A stretch of DNA of 64,000 nt from RYN-230 sp963720645 (lineage in GTDB: Bacteria > Actinomycetota > Actinomycetes > Streptosporangiales > Streptosporangiaceae). The stretch's first letter is position 1. Every line of letters begins with the position of its first letter. The stretch spans positions 82,196 through 146,195 of the forward strand of contig CAVRFX010000017.1 of NCBI GenBank assembly GCA_963720645.1. The letters run 5' to 3'. Below the pieces are notes generated by a model, which saw nothing but the letters and a program-made list of their open reading frames with translations, was not told the DNA's origin and did no database searches. This document shows, in pieces, positions 26,567 to 37,022 of this stretch. Both the position numbers and the translations under genes were made by a program.

Positions 26567-28832
26567 ATGGGCTTCCAGCTGGTGCGGCGGCCCCTGGACT
26601 GGGAGCTGAGCGCGGCCGACGTGCTCCGGATGGTGCGGGACGACCCGCACCCGGTGGCTCTCCTGGGGGCCTGGGCCGGGGGCAGCGACATCGTGGCCTC
26701 CGACCCGGTGCGCGTCTGCTGCCCGCCCGGCCCGCTCGGCGACGTGCTCGACGCGCCCCGGCCCGGCCCGCCGGCCAGCGCCGGCGCCGCGTTCGGCGGG
26801 GGCTGGATCGGCTACCTAGGCTACGCCCTCGCCGGGCAGTTCCTGCCGGTCCCCCCGCCGCCGGGCGGTCCCCGCCATCTTCCGGCCTACTGGTTCGCCT
26901 ACTACGACCACGTGCTCCGCCGGGACCGGTCCACCGGCCGGTGGGCGTTCGAGGCGCTGTGGGCACCCGGGCGGGCCGGCGCGCTGGAGCGCCGGTTCGG
27001 GGAGCTGTCGCGCCGCCCGCACACCGCCCCCGGTGTGCCGCGGCGGTATTCGGCCGGCCGCTTCCGGCTGACCCCATCGGCCGCGGAGCACCGCTCCGCC
27101 GTCCGGCAGGCGATCAGCTACATCCGCCGCGGCGACATCTTCCAGGCCAACATCTGCCTGCGGCTCGAGGCGCCGTTCGCCGGTGACCCCCTCGACGCGT
27201 TCTGCGGCGCGGTCGCCCGGCTGGACCCGCCGTACGCCGCGTTCCTGCGGACGCCGGACGGGGCCGTGGCGAGCATGTCACCGGAGCTGTTCCTGCGCCG
27301 CGCGGGCAGCGGTGTGTGGTCGCGGCCGATCAAGGGCACCCGCTCCCGGCCGGCCGGTGAGCTGCTCGCGCGGCAGCAGCGTGAGCGGCTGGAGCGGTCC
27401 GCCAAGGACCAGGCCGAGAACGTCATGATCGTCAACCTGATGCGCAACGACCTCAGCCGGGTGTGCCGGCCGGGCAGCGTGCGGGTGCCGGCCCTGCTGC
27501 GCGCCGAACCTCACCCCGGCGTGTGGCACCTGGTCTCCGACGTGCACGGCACGCTCGAGGCCGGGACAGGCGACGGGCAGCTGATCGCGGCCACGTTCCC
27601 CCCGGGGTCGGTCACCGGGGCCCCGAAGGTCCGGGCGCTGGAGATCATCCACGAGCTCGAGGCCACGCCCAGGGAGGTGTACACCGGGGCCGTCGGCTAC
27701 CGCAGTCCCGTGGCCGGCCTGGAGCTGAACGTCGCGATCCGCACGTTCGAGTTCGGCGGCGACCGGGTGTGGCTGGGCAGCGGCGGCGGGATCGTGGCCG
27801 GTTCCTCCGCCGACGATGAGTACCGCGAGTGCCTGGTGAAGGCCCGTCCCCTGATCGGGGCGCTGAACGCGGCGCTCCCCGGGGAACCGGCCGGGAAGGC
27901 CGGTGCCCCGGCGGAGGCTGCCCCGCCGTCAGGTGTCCCGCCGTCAGCTGCCCCGGCGATACCGCCGGGGCAGCGGCCGCGGCCCGCGGCCGGGGTGTTC
28001 ACCTCGCTCCGCGTCACCGGGGGCCGCGGCCACGACCTCGCCAGGCATCTCGCGCGGCTGGAAGCCAGCACCCGGGAGCTGTTCGGCAAGCACCTCCCGC
28101 CGGGCCTGCAGGCCGATCTCGGTACCTGGCTCTCCAACGGTCCGTCCGGCCGGCTGCGGCTGACGGCGCGGCCGCTCGGCGGGCCGCTGCAGGTCACGAT
28201 CGAGGTGATAGCGGCTGGGGCCGCGCCCGGGACCGTGGCCCTGCACCCCGTCGCCCTCCCCGGCGGCCTCGGCGAGCACAAGTGGGCTGACCGCCGCCTG
28301 CTCGCCAGCCTGGCCGAGGCGGCCGGCCTGGCCCCCGGCCCGGACGCGCATCTCCTGATCACCGACCGCGGCGGGGAGATCCTGGAGACCGACCGGGCCA
28401 ACGTGTTCGCGGTCATCGGCGCCGTCCTGCACACGCCACCCGCGGACGGCCGGCTGCTGCCCGGGGTCACCCGTGCCGCGGTGCTGCGGCTCGCCCCGCG
28501 CGCCGGCATCAGCACCGCGGAGATGCCGCTGACCTGGGCACAGCTGCTGGACGCCAGCGAGGTGTTCGTGACCAACTCGGTCCAGGGTGTCGTCCCGGTC
28601 CGCTCCGTGGCTGGTCGCGGTGGCGGCGCCGGCAGCTGGACTGGCGGCGGCCCCGGGGCGGCCTGGGCCCCGGGCCCGGTCACCGCCCGCCTCCGGGCGG
28701 CCCTGGCCAGCCGGCCGGCCCCCGCCTGGTCCCCGGCCCGCAGCCGGCCCGGGGCCGGGTCCCCGGGCGCCAGGCCGGACTCCCCGCCCCGGCCGCCCCA
28801 GATCTCCCGCGGCCGGGCCCGGCGGCGGCCCG
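26567..28832 (+). CDS. pabB: aminodeoxychorismate synthase component I fused to aminotransferase IV (PabB-PabC)
   Basis: Residues 1 to about 450 are a chorismate-binding enzyme: HRSAVRQAISYIRRGDIFQA, the substrate strand SRPIKGTRSRPA, ENVMIVNLMRNDLSRVC and FPPGSVTGAPKVRALEII. The PIKGT form is that of PabB. Residues about 490-700 are a class IV PLP enzyme (PabC-like lyase): GVFTSLRVTGGRG, LGEHKWADRRLLASL with the PLP lysine, EILETDRANVFAV and VFVTNSVQGVVPV. Together with PabA this makes 4-aminobenzoate for folate, or for an antibiotic starter. GGGAGGGG lies before ATG 26567. No stop is met in this frame before the PabA domain begins in another frame; the domain boundary given is approximate. 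Confidence 0.88.
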
Positions 28833-29510
<678 letters not shown>

Positions 29511-29610
29511 GGTTGTGCCGTGCCCGGCGGAGCCACGGCACGAGAACGCCGGGCGCCCGCACGAGTTCACCCGGGAGATGACACGAGAATGCCGGATAGG
29601 GGCCGCGGAG

Positions 29611-30289
29611 ATGGATGAGCGACGGCCCGGTGACGGGCAGATCGGCGTGTTCCTGCTCGACGATCACGAGGTGGTCCGGCGCGGGGTCCGGGAACTGCTC
29701 GAGGCCGACCCGGGTATCACCGTGGTCGGTGAGGCGGGAACGGCGGCGTCCGCGCTGGCCCGCATCCCCGCGCTGCATCCCGACGTGGCTGTGCTCGACG
29801 TGCGCCTGCCGGACGGCGACGGGGTGATGGTGTGCCGGGAGATCCGGTCCCGGATGCCCCAGGTGGCGTGCCTGATGCTGACGTCGCACGAAGACGGCGA
29901 CGCCCTGTTCGACGCGATCATGGCCGGCGCGGCCGGGTACGTCCTCAAGCAGATCCGCGGCGCCGACCTGGTCAGCGCGGTGCGCGCGGTGGCGGCCGGT
30001 GAATCGATCCTGGATCCGGTGGCCGCGGGCCAGGTGATGGCCCGCATGCGCGACCAGTCACGGCGACCGGATCCGCTGGACGGGCTCACCGACCAGGAAC
30101 GCAAGGTCCTGGAGCTGATCGGTGAGGGGCTCACCAACCGCCAGATCGGCGAGCGGATGTACCTGGCGGAGAAGACGGTCAAGAACTACGCCTCCGCGCT
30201 GTTCGCCAAGCTGGGCCTGGAGCGGCGGACCCAGGCGGCCGCCTACGCCACCCGGATCTTCGGCGAGACGGGGCGCCCCGGGACGCTAG
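29611..30289 (+). CDS. DevR/DosR-like two-component response regulator
   Basis: Residues 1-125 are a receiver domain: FLLDDHEVVRRGVRELLEA, phospho-acceptor Asp63 in VAVLDVRLPDGDG and a conserved Lys in GYVLKQIRGADL. Residues 150-215 are a LuxR helix-turn-helix closely like DevR: DGLTDQERKVLELIGEGLTN, RQIGERMYLAEKTVKNYASA, LFAKLGLERRTQAA. DevR controls hypoxia and redox dormancy genes in mycobacteria; the same role here is inference. No DevS-like sensor is adjacent. As read, the frame runs on to 30735 over the opposing methyltransferase. A TAG one frame over at 30287 gives the usual family length, so I place the end there and suspect an indel near 30270. ATG 29578 is an alternative start. Confidence 0.85.
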
Positions 30290-30412
30290 CCTCCGGCGCG
30301 CCCGCGGCAGCCTGGCCCGGGGGCGCGAGCGCCGGGCCCGGCCGTCCCGGGCAGGCCGGGCGGGCCGTTAGGGAAATTCCGGCCCGGAACGGGACGGGCG
30401 GCCTGCCCGGGG

Positions 30413-31225
30413 TCAGGGTTTGCGCGCCACGCCCACCAGGACCCAGAACTTGCCGGGGTCGTCGGGGACGTCGGCGGGGGAGTCCGGCCGCCACTGCGGG
30501 ATGTAGACCAGGCCGGGCTCCACCAGTTCGAAGCCGTCGAAGAAGCGCAGGATCTCCGCCCGCGGGCGCATGTGGATGTCGGTGGAGACGCTGCTGTTGT
30601 ACACCGTCTCGGCGGCCTGCGCCACGGCGGGCCTGCTCTCGTTGGTGGCGTGGGCCAGCACGAGATAGCTCCCGGAGGGGAGCGCGTCGCGCAGCGTGGC
30701 CACGATCTGCCACGGATCCGCGGCGTCGTCGATGAAATGCAGGACCATGACGAGGAGCAGCCCGGCCGGCTGGCCGAAATCGATCAGCCGGCGGACGGCG
30801 GGGTCGCCGAGCAGATGGCCCGGATCATGCAGGTCGGCATCGATGATCGCGGCGTTTTCGTTGCCCGCCAGGATGGCCTTGCTGTGCGCGATCGCGACCG
30901 GGTCCACGTCGGCGTAGACCACCCGCGCACCCGGGCTGGCCTGCTGGGCGACCTCGTGCACGTTCCCCTGGGTCGGGATGCCGGAGCCGATGTCCAGGAA
31001 CTGGCGGATCCCGGCGGAGGTGAGGAACCGCACCGCCCGGCCGAGGAACGCCCGGTTGGCCAGCGCGCCGGCCCGGGCGTTGGGCTCGACCGCGGTGATC
31101 GCCCGGGCGAGATCCTGATCGGCCAGGAAGTTGTGGCTGCCACCCAGCCAGTAGTCGTAGACCCGGGCCACGTTCGCCCGCTTGACGTCCACGCCCGGAG
31201 GCACCCAGTCCGGCTCGCCGGCCAT
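30413..31225 (-). CDS. DUF574 SAM-dependent methyltransferase, copy 3
   Basis: The 270-residue protein carries the hallmark ANVARVYDYWLGGSHNFLAD near residue 20, motif I RQFLDIGSGIPTQGNVHEVA, the acidic strand VVYADVDPVAIAHSKAILAG and the end motif VLVGVARKP. It differs from copies 1 and 2 by GGSHNF in place of GGKDNF. GAGGGAG lies upstream of ATG 31225. It is convergent with the DevR-like gene and divergent from the SpoIIE-type phosphatase; the 300-base gap upstream contains a strikingly AT-rich run (31360-31395) likely to hold promoters. Confidence 0.9.
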   Translation of the reverse strand: MAGEPDWVPPGVDVKRANVARVYDYWLGGSHNFLADQDLARAITAVEPNARAGALANRAFLGRAVRFLTSAGIRQFLDIGSGIPTQGNVHEVAQQASPGARVVYADVDPVAIAHSKAILAGNENAAIIDADLHDPGHLLGDPAVRRLIDFGQPAGLLLVMVLHFIDDAADPWQIVATLRDALPSGSYLVLAHATNESRPAVAQAAETVYNSSVSTDIHMRPRAEILRFFDGFELVEPGLVYIPQWRPDSPADVPDDPGKFWVLVGVARKP

Positions 31226-31526
31226 CCCGACTCCCTCTTCTCCCCGCCCGCTCCCGGGGCCCGGCGGCGCCTCTCGCGCCCGGGCGCCCGCCGGCGCCTT
31301 TCGTGCCCCGGCTAGGAAGACCGTAGCGGCTGTTCTGGTGCGTCGGCAGGTTTTACCGCCGCTATTGGGATACATTAATTATTTTGTACGATATCGCAGG
31401 GTACGGACCATAACGGCCGGTACCGCGTGGCCACTCGCGGGTAATGGCTCGCGGCCATTACCGGACGGGCGGCTGCACGGGGGGACTGGCCGGCGAGGAC
31501 TGGTGCAGATACCAGTGGGGTTACAG

Positions 31527-33161
31527 ATGGCGGGGCATCACGGGGCCGGGCTGCCGCGGCGGCGCGGGCCGGACCTGGCCGGCCTGGCCGCGTTCACCCT
31601 GGATCCCCAGGGCCGGGTCAGCGCGTGGCCGGTGTCCGCCGAGCGGTTCTTCGGGCATCCGGCGGCCGCGGTGACCGGGCATGACGTGTGCGAGGTCCTG
31701 ATGACCGGCCCGGGCCAGCGTGAGCTGGCCGGTGAGGCGCTGGCGGAGGTCACGGCGGGACGGGTCTGGAGCGCGACGGTCAGCATGGCCTTCGCGGGGG
31801 GCAGCGGCCCGGTCGCCATCCGGTGGGAGCCGCTGGGCGGGCCGGGCGCCGGGGTGCTGGTCATCGGGCAGCACGTCTCGCCGAGCATCGGCCCCGGCTG
31901 GCTGCGCGAGGCGGCCGACCGGATCGGCAGCACGCTCGACCTCTCCCGCACCGCGCCGTGAGGTCGCCGACGTCGCTGTCCCCGCGTTCGCCGACGTGAC
32001 CTCGATCTTCGTGTTCGAACGGCTGCTCGCCGCCGACGAGCCGGTCTCGGCGCAGGCTGGTCACGGCGCCGTGATGCGGCGGCTGGTGGCCCGGCTGGCC
32101 GGGCAGACCGCCGCGGTCACCGACAGCCTGCTGCGCCCGGGCGAGGTGCTGGTCTTCGGCGATGAGGTACGCCCAGCTCCCGCGCCATGCTGACGCGGAG
32201 CCCGGTCCTGTTCGACCGCCTCGACGACGAGAGTGCCGAGCGGATCGCGCGCCGCCCGGGCGGCCGGGACCTGGCGTCGAGCTACGCGTCGTTCCTGTCG
32301 GTGCCCCTGGTCGCGCGGGGGGTGGTGCTGGGGTGCGCGACGTTCGGGCGGGCGCCGCAAAGCCCGGACTTCGGGCCCGCGGACATCGCCGCCGCGGGCG
32401 AGCTGGCCTCCCGGGCGGCGGTGTGCATCGACAACGCCCGCCTCTATCACCGGGAGCGGCGGACCGCGTTCGCGCTGCAGCGCGGCCTGCTGCCCGGCGA
32501 GCCGCAGGTCCCGCCGGCCATGGAGATCGCCCAGCGGTACCTGCCCGTGGGCGCCAGCATGGTCGGCGGCGACTGGCATGACATCGTCGCGCTGCCCGGG
32601 GGCCGGGTGACCCTCGTGGTGGGGGACGCGATGGGACATGGCCCCGAGGCGGCGGCCGTCATGGTGCAGCTGCGCACGGCCACGCACCTGCTGGCCGGCC
32701 TGGACCTGCCGCCTGCCGAGCTGCTGGCCCGGCTGGATGCGATGACCACCGGCATGCCTGCCTCGCCCTACGCCACCTGCATCTGCGCCTGATCGACACC
32801 GCCGCGAGCACCTGCGTGATCGCCGGCGCCGGTCACCCGCCACCGGTGCTGGCCCTGGCGGACGGCACCACCCAGGTGCTGCCGGTGCCGGCCGGGCTCC
32901 CGCTGGGCCTGAGCAGCGGAACGTTCGACGCCGCCCAGGTCAGCCTGCCATCCGGGGCTACCCTCGCGCTGTACACCGACGGGCTGGCCGAAAGCCGCAC
33001 CCGGCCGCTGGAAGACGGCATCGCCGCGCTCCGCGACGCGCTCGGCTCGGCCCTGCGGTCATTCCCTGTCGCTGGACGGCGCCTGCGAGGCTGTCACCCA
33101 GGCGCTGCGCCAGCGCGGGGAGGATGACATGACCCTGGTCCTGGCCCGGATCCGGCGCTAG
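31527..33161 (+). pseudogene. PAS-GAF-SpoIIE (PP2C) phosphatase, four frameshifts
   Basis: The order is a PAS-like sensor (AAFTLDPQGRVSAWPVSAER, ending DRIGSTLDLSRTA), a GAF domain (FLSVPLVARGVVLGCATFGR) and a SpoIIE phosphatase (LQRGLLPGEPQVPPAMEIAQ, VGGDWHDIVALPGG with the metal Asp, VVGDAMGHGPEAAA, CVIAGAGHPPPVLAL, LALYTDGLAES). Such proteins dephosphorylate anti-sigma-factor antagonists. The frame breaks at about 31953 (one base extra), 32176 (one C missing), 32791 (one C missing) and 33061 (one T extra). Restoring them gives about 545 residues ending EDDMTLVLARIRR with a TAG at 33161. All core metal residues survive, so repeated sequence errors look likelier than decay. Confidence 0.8.
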
Positions 33162-33163
33162 GA

Positions 33164-33183
33164 AGCCCCTGGAGAAAGGGGCT
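33164..33183. terminator. hairpin between convergent genes
   Basis: AGCCCCT (33164-33170) pairs with AGGGGCT (33177-33183) around GGAGAA; an alternative pairing uses GGAAGCC and GGCTTCC (33161-33167 with 33186-33192). It lies right after the phosphatase stop and at the stop of the DUF1707 gene. Confidence 0.5.
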
Positions 33184-33605
33184 CAGGCTTCCGGCTCGGG
33201 CACGTAGTGGCGGCTCAGGTCGGCGGGGTCGATCCAGACCCGCATGATCACCCGCGTGGACGGGTCGCGGAATCGCTCCGGGGTCGGGACCCAGCCGGCG
33301 GCTGGCTGCATCCGCTGCGCGTGACGCCGCCGCTGCCCGAGCCTGCCGCGGCCGGCCCGCGCGGATGACGGTTCGCCGGCCGGTGGCGTGGCCAGCAGCG
33401 GGAGGTCGGTCACCGCCGCCGCGGCCTCGTCCGAGTAGGTCGAGGCGAGCACGACGCCGACCCGCCGGCTCATCTCATCCAGGTCCAGATGACCCTGGGC
33501 GTAGTGCTCCCGCAGCAGGCGCAGCAGGTGCTCCCGGTCGGCGTCGGCGAGCAGGGACCGCGGGCCAGGCGGCGGAGGTGGCGCCGGGTCCCCGGGCGGC
33601 GGCAT
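33183..33605 (-). CDS. DUF1707 (SHOCT-like) protein
   Basis: The 140-residue protein has a Pro-rich start. The DUF1707 helical module follows at residues about 17-70: LLADADREHLLRLLREHYAQ, then GHLDLDEMSRRVGVVLAST and TDLPLL. The rest is basic (GRGRLGQRRRHAQRM) with no membrane helix, unlike many relatives. The function is unknown. Its start is 19 bases after the stop of the YbjQ-like gene on the same strand, suggesting cotranscription. Confidence 0.82.
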   Translation of the reverse strand: MPPPGDPAPPPPPGPRSLLADADREHLLRLLREHYAQGHLDLDEMSRRVGVVLASTYSDEAAAAVTDLPLLATPPAGEPSSARAGRGRLGQRRRHAQRMQPAAGWVPTPERFRDPSTRVIMRVWIDPADLSRHYVPEPEA

Positions 33606-33624
33606 CGCTGGCTGACGGGCCGGG

Positions 33625-33973
33625 CTAGCTGACCGGCCGGGCGACGACCGCCGTGCCGTAGGCCACGATCTCGGTGAGCTGCTGCCCGATCTCCGAGGAG
33701 TCGAACCGCATCGCGACGACCCCGTTCGCGCCCAGCAGCCGCGCGTTCTCGATCATGCGGTCGATCGCGTGCCGGCGGCTGTCCTCGAGCAGCTCGGTGT
33801 ACTGGGTCACCTCGCCCTGGCGCATGGCCTTGAACCCCGCGCCGATCGACTTGATCGCGCCCATGCTGCGCACGACGAGGCCGAAGGCGACGCCGAGGTC
33901 CCGCTCGACCGCCATGCCCGGGCAGTTCGAACGCGGTGGTGACGGGGAAGCTGGCCGGTGCAGGTTGCGTCAT
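33625..33973 (-). pseudogene. YbjQ-family (UPF0145) protein, one frameshift near the start
   Basis: The main part (about 96 residues) is a YbjQ/DUF74 protein: LGVAFGLVVRSMGAIKSIGA, YTELLEDSRRHAIDRMIENA and LGANGVVAMRFDSSEIGQQ. These small proteins form pentamers with a possible metal-binding role. Family members have a first strand ending ELPG. It is found here one frame away as MTQPAPASFPVTTAFELPG, starting at ATG 33973. One extra base near 33922 separates the two (expected FELPGMAVERDLG). An internal ATG at 33915 would make a shortened protein lacking that strand. Confidence 0.75.
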
Positions 33974-34049
33974 GGCCGCCATCGTAGACACTGCGGGCCC
34001 GGAGGGCGGGGACCCGGGGCCCAGGGACACGCAGCCCACGAGGCGGCGT

Positions 34050-36497
34050 TCAGAGGTATTCCCTCTTCCGCATCCACACGAGGGTGGCCCAGCCCCAGAT
34101 GGGCGGCAGGTACGAGGTGAACAGCCGCTGGATGAACACCGCGGCGGTGGCGTCGGCTTCCGCGACACCAGCCGCGGTAAGGCCGAGGATCATGCCCGCT
34201 TCCACGACCCCCATGCCGCCGGGTGAGGGGGAGATACCCCCGATGATCCCGGCCAGGAAGATGACGACGATCAGGGTGGGGAGCCGGAGATGGTCATCGA
34301 AGGCCCGCAGCGAAACCGACAGGGCCATGGCGACCACCAGCTCCTGCGCGAAGGAGCCGCCGACCAGCAGCACCAGCTTGCGCGGGGAGTTGGCGACCTC
34401 CTTGAGATTGCCCCAGATATCGCGCACCTTGGGGCGCAGCTTGGCCGCAGCGAGCCGGCGGAGCCTCGGGACGGCCAGCGCCAGCCCCGCCAGCACGGCC
34501 ACCGCCACCACGACGGCCAGGATGATCCAGACCAGCTTGGAATTCCCGCCCGACTGGGGAGTGGCCTCGAAGTGGATGGACCCCCACGCGAACGGCAGCG
34601 AGACCAGGAACAGCACCAGGGTGGCGATCCAGCTGGAGGTGGTCATGATGGCGCCGGAGCTCAGCGCCACCGACGCGTCGTAGCCCTGCTGCTGGAAGAA
34701 CCGCACCCGGGTGGCGAAGACGGCCGCTGTGCCGCCCGCCAGCGCGCTGAAGGAGTTCGCCACCTCCACCGCCACCACCCGGCCGAAGGGCAGCGCGCCA
34801 GCGACGCTGCCGATTCCCTCGACGGCCGATGCCACGAAGGCCGACTGGGCCAGGATGAACGCCACGATGACCCAGAGCCAGTTGGCCCCGAGCACGGTGT
34901 CGAAGGACTGGGAGACGTCGATGAGCACGCCGACGAGGGCCCAGCCGCCGATCAGCGTGCCCACGATCATGATCAGCGTCGGCCAGCTCACCCGGCGGGG
35001 CTCGGCCAGCGTCGGCACGTCGATCGACTTGGCCTGGGCGGCGAGCCGCCTGACGTCCTCCAGCAGCCCGCGCCGGCCCCGCAGGCTCCGGCTGACCACC
35101 GGGTCCAGCCCGGCCCGGCGCAGGTGCTGGAGCGCGCCGGCCAGCACGTCCGCATCCAGGCATCTGGCCGCGCTGGCCGCAGCCTGCTCGGCACCGACGG
35201 CCACCGCCGTCGCCGCGATGGCGCCCGCCATGTCCCGGTCGAGCTGGTAGGGGGAGGCGTTCGCGGTGGCGTTGCGGAAGTCGGCCACGGCAGCCGTCTG
35301 CGCGGCCGGGTCGATCAGCAGCGCGTCGCCGCTCATGGCGCCGTGCGCGATACGAGCCCGCCGGAGCGTCAGCAGCTGACCGTACAGATTGTCGAGGGTG
35401 GCGTCGCTGATACTGGCGGCATCCGCGCCGGACATCGTCGTCCCGGGGGGCAGGCGGCAGACCAGCAGCGCGTCCCCGGATGATCCGGCCGTCCCCGCCT
35501 CCAGGATCTCCGGCACGGCCACCCCGGCCTGTCCCGCCCTCATGGTGAGGTAGGCCTCGTGTTCCACCTGCTGAAGCCGGGTGAGCGTGAGGCTCGGCCC
35601 GGAGTCCCGGTAGAACAGGAACCGGCCCACCTTGGTGAGCAGCCTGGCGTCGGCCGCGTCCCGGCCGTAGACCGCGATCCCGATGCGGCCATCCGGCGAA
35701 TGAGCCTGGTCCAGCACGGTGCCCTCGAACTTCGCTACCCCCCAGACCTGCCGTGCCGCGGGCCGCACGGTTCCCGGGCTGATGCCCAGGTCGGCGAGCA
35801 GCGCGCGCACGTCGCCGATCGAGGGCAGGCCGAGTGGTGACCCGAAGATCAGCCTGACCAGCGCCGTCGCGCCCCAGCCGATGGCCAGGCTGCCGAGCAC
35901 GTTGAGCGGCAGGCCGTGACCGCCCACCGCGCAGGCCAGCGCCACCAGGGCGATGAAGAGCTCAATGAGGCGCTGCAGGCCGCGGGCCAGATAGGGCAGG
36001 GCCGCCGTGGCCACGGCCATGAACAGGGCGACCTGGAGGACCGGGAAACGCATGTAGTAGCCGTGGATCAGGATCCCGGGCGGGCGGCCGCCGTTGCTGC
36101 CGAGCAGCAGGGTGAGGATCCCGCTCACCGCCGCGGCAATGACCGCGCTCAGCGCGATGTCGCGGGCGGCGGCCCACCGTCGCGCGATCAGGGCCACGGC
36201 CAGCAGCAGGATCGTGACGCCGATTCCGCCGGCGTCGTAGACCACGGTCACCAGCCAGGTGATGCTCCGCGGCGGCGGATGGATGACCTGGGCGACAGCC
36301 CGGTCGATGCGGGAGTCGTAGTGGATGACGAGGACGCAGCACACCAGGGCGAGAGCGGCAGTGACCAGCCGCGCCCCGTCGCTCCCGCGCCGGCGCCGCT
36401 GCCCGTCGCCGACCGGCGCGAACAGGATCGAGCGCCAGCCCCGGACAAGATCTGGCGCGGGAGGAGCACCCGCAGACGCTACGAGGTTTCCCCCCAT
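34050..36497 (-). CDS. large membrane protein: PAP2-like helices, kinase-like middle and LPG-synthase flippase domain
   Basis: The 815-residue protein has three parts. Residues about 40-225 hold about six helices with a PAP2-like arrangement (SNGGRPPGILIHGYYMRFPV, ALACAVGGHGLPLNVLGSLA). Residues about 240-460 are soluble and resemble a degenerate aminoglycoside/lipid kinase fold (GRFLFYRDSGPSLTLTRLQQ; QLLTLRRARIAHGAMSGDAL; AAVADFRNATANASP). Residues about 490-800 are an LPG_synthase_TM/UPF0104 flippase domain with VEVANSFSALAGGTAAVFAT and IIGGISPSPGGMGVVEAGMI. It probably binds or flips a polyprenyl- or phospholipid. The start ATG 36497 has no strong ribosome site; GTG alternatives exist. Confidence 0.83.
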   Translation of the reverse strand: MGGNLVASAGAPPAPDLVRGWRSILFAPVGDGQRRRRGSDGARLVTAALALVCCVLVIHYDSRIDRAVAQVIHPPPRSITWLVTVVYDAGGIGVTILLLAVALIARRWAAARDIALSAVIAAAVSGILTLLLGSNGGRPPGILIHGYYMRFPVLQVALFMAVATAALPYLARGLQRLIELFIALVALACAVGGHGLPLNVLGSLAIGWGATALVRLIFGSPLGLPSIGDVRALLADLGISPGTVRPAARQVWGVAKFEGTVLDQAHSPDGRIGIAVYGRDAADARLLTKVGRFLFYRDSGPSLTLTRLQQVEHEAYLTMRAGQAGVAVPEILEAGTAGSSGDALLVCRLPPGTTMSGADAASISDATLDNLYGQLLTLRRARIAHGAMSGDALLIDPAAQTAAVADFRNATANASPYQLDRDMAGAIAATAVAVGAEQAAASAARCLDADVLAGALQHLRRAGLDPVVSRSLRGRRGLLEDVRRLAAQAKSIDVPTLAEPRRVSWPTLIMIVGTLIGGWALVGVLIDVSQSFDTVLGANWLWVIVAFILAQSAFVASAVEGIGSVAGALPFGRVVAVEVANSFSALAGGTAAVFATRVRFFQQQGYDASVALSSGAIMTTSSWIATLVLFLVSLPFAWGSIHFEATPQSGGNSKLVWIILAVVVAVAVLAGLALAVPRLRRLAAAKLRPKVRDIWGNLKEVANSPRKLVLLVGGSFAQELVVAMALSVSLRAFDDHLRLPTLIVVIFLAGIIGGISPSPGGMGVVEAGMILGLTAAGVAEADATAAVFIQRLFTSYLPPIWGWATLVWMRKREYL

Positions 36498-37022
36498 AAC
36501 TGGACCAACTGCCCTTCAAGCGTTGCCGGCCTCCGCCTGTGCTGAGAATACCGTGCGCGCCCCGGGCGCGGCTGACCTGAATGTGCCGGCAGGCGAGATC
36601 GGTGCGGCAGGCTTACCGGCCAGGGGGTCCGGTGGTTTCCGGCCACCGGGCCGGGGAAAGGCGCCCTAATGGCATCCTGTTTCCCCGGCGGCCGGATTTT
36701 CCGGTGCGGCCAGTTCCACCTTTGCTGCCCCGAATTCCGCCGGCCGCCGGGCCCAGGCTGGCGCCCATAAATGCGTGCGCGCCCCCGGGTGCCATGACGC
36801 CGATCTGGCGGGGTTCACCACCACCCTCACCATGACGGACCGTTTCCCGGCTGTCCCACGTGCAACTTCCCTCCCTCGCGTGGGGCGATCGGCGCACGTC
36901 CGCCCGGTCTCGCGGGAGGACTTACTTCCGGCAGGGTCTGTTCGGGACTTATGGCATCTGTGCCCCGGGTGCGGCCCGGGCGCATGCTCGCCACAATCAA
37001 CCGAGAGTTGTGGGGGAATAAC
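36498..37022. other. 525-base gap upstream of the acetate transporter
   Basis: No coding sequence is supportable here. It separates divergent genes and should carry both promoters. The sequence is GC-rich with a short hairpin CCGGTGG...CCACCGG (36622-36642). I see no operator that repeats elsewhere. Confidence 0.5.

Noticed and set aside
31182..31526. Upstream in-frame extension of the SpoIIE-type phosphatase
   Set aside because: It crosses the opposing methyltransferase start and an AT-rich promoter-like run; ATG 31527 begins the PAS-like region.
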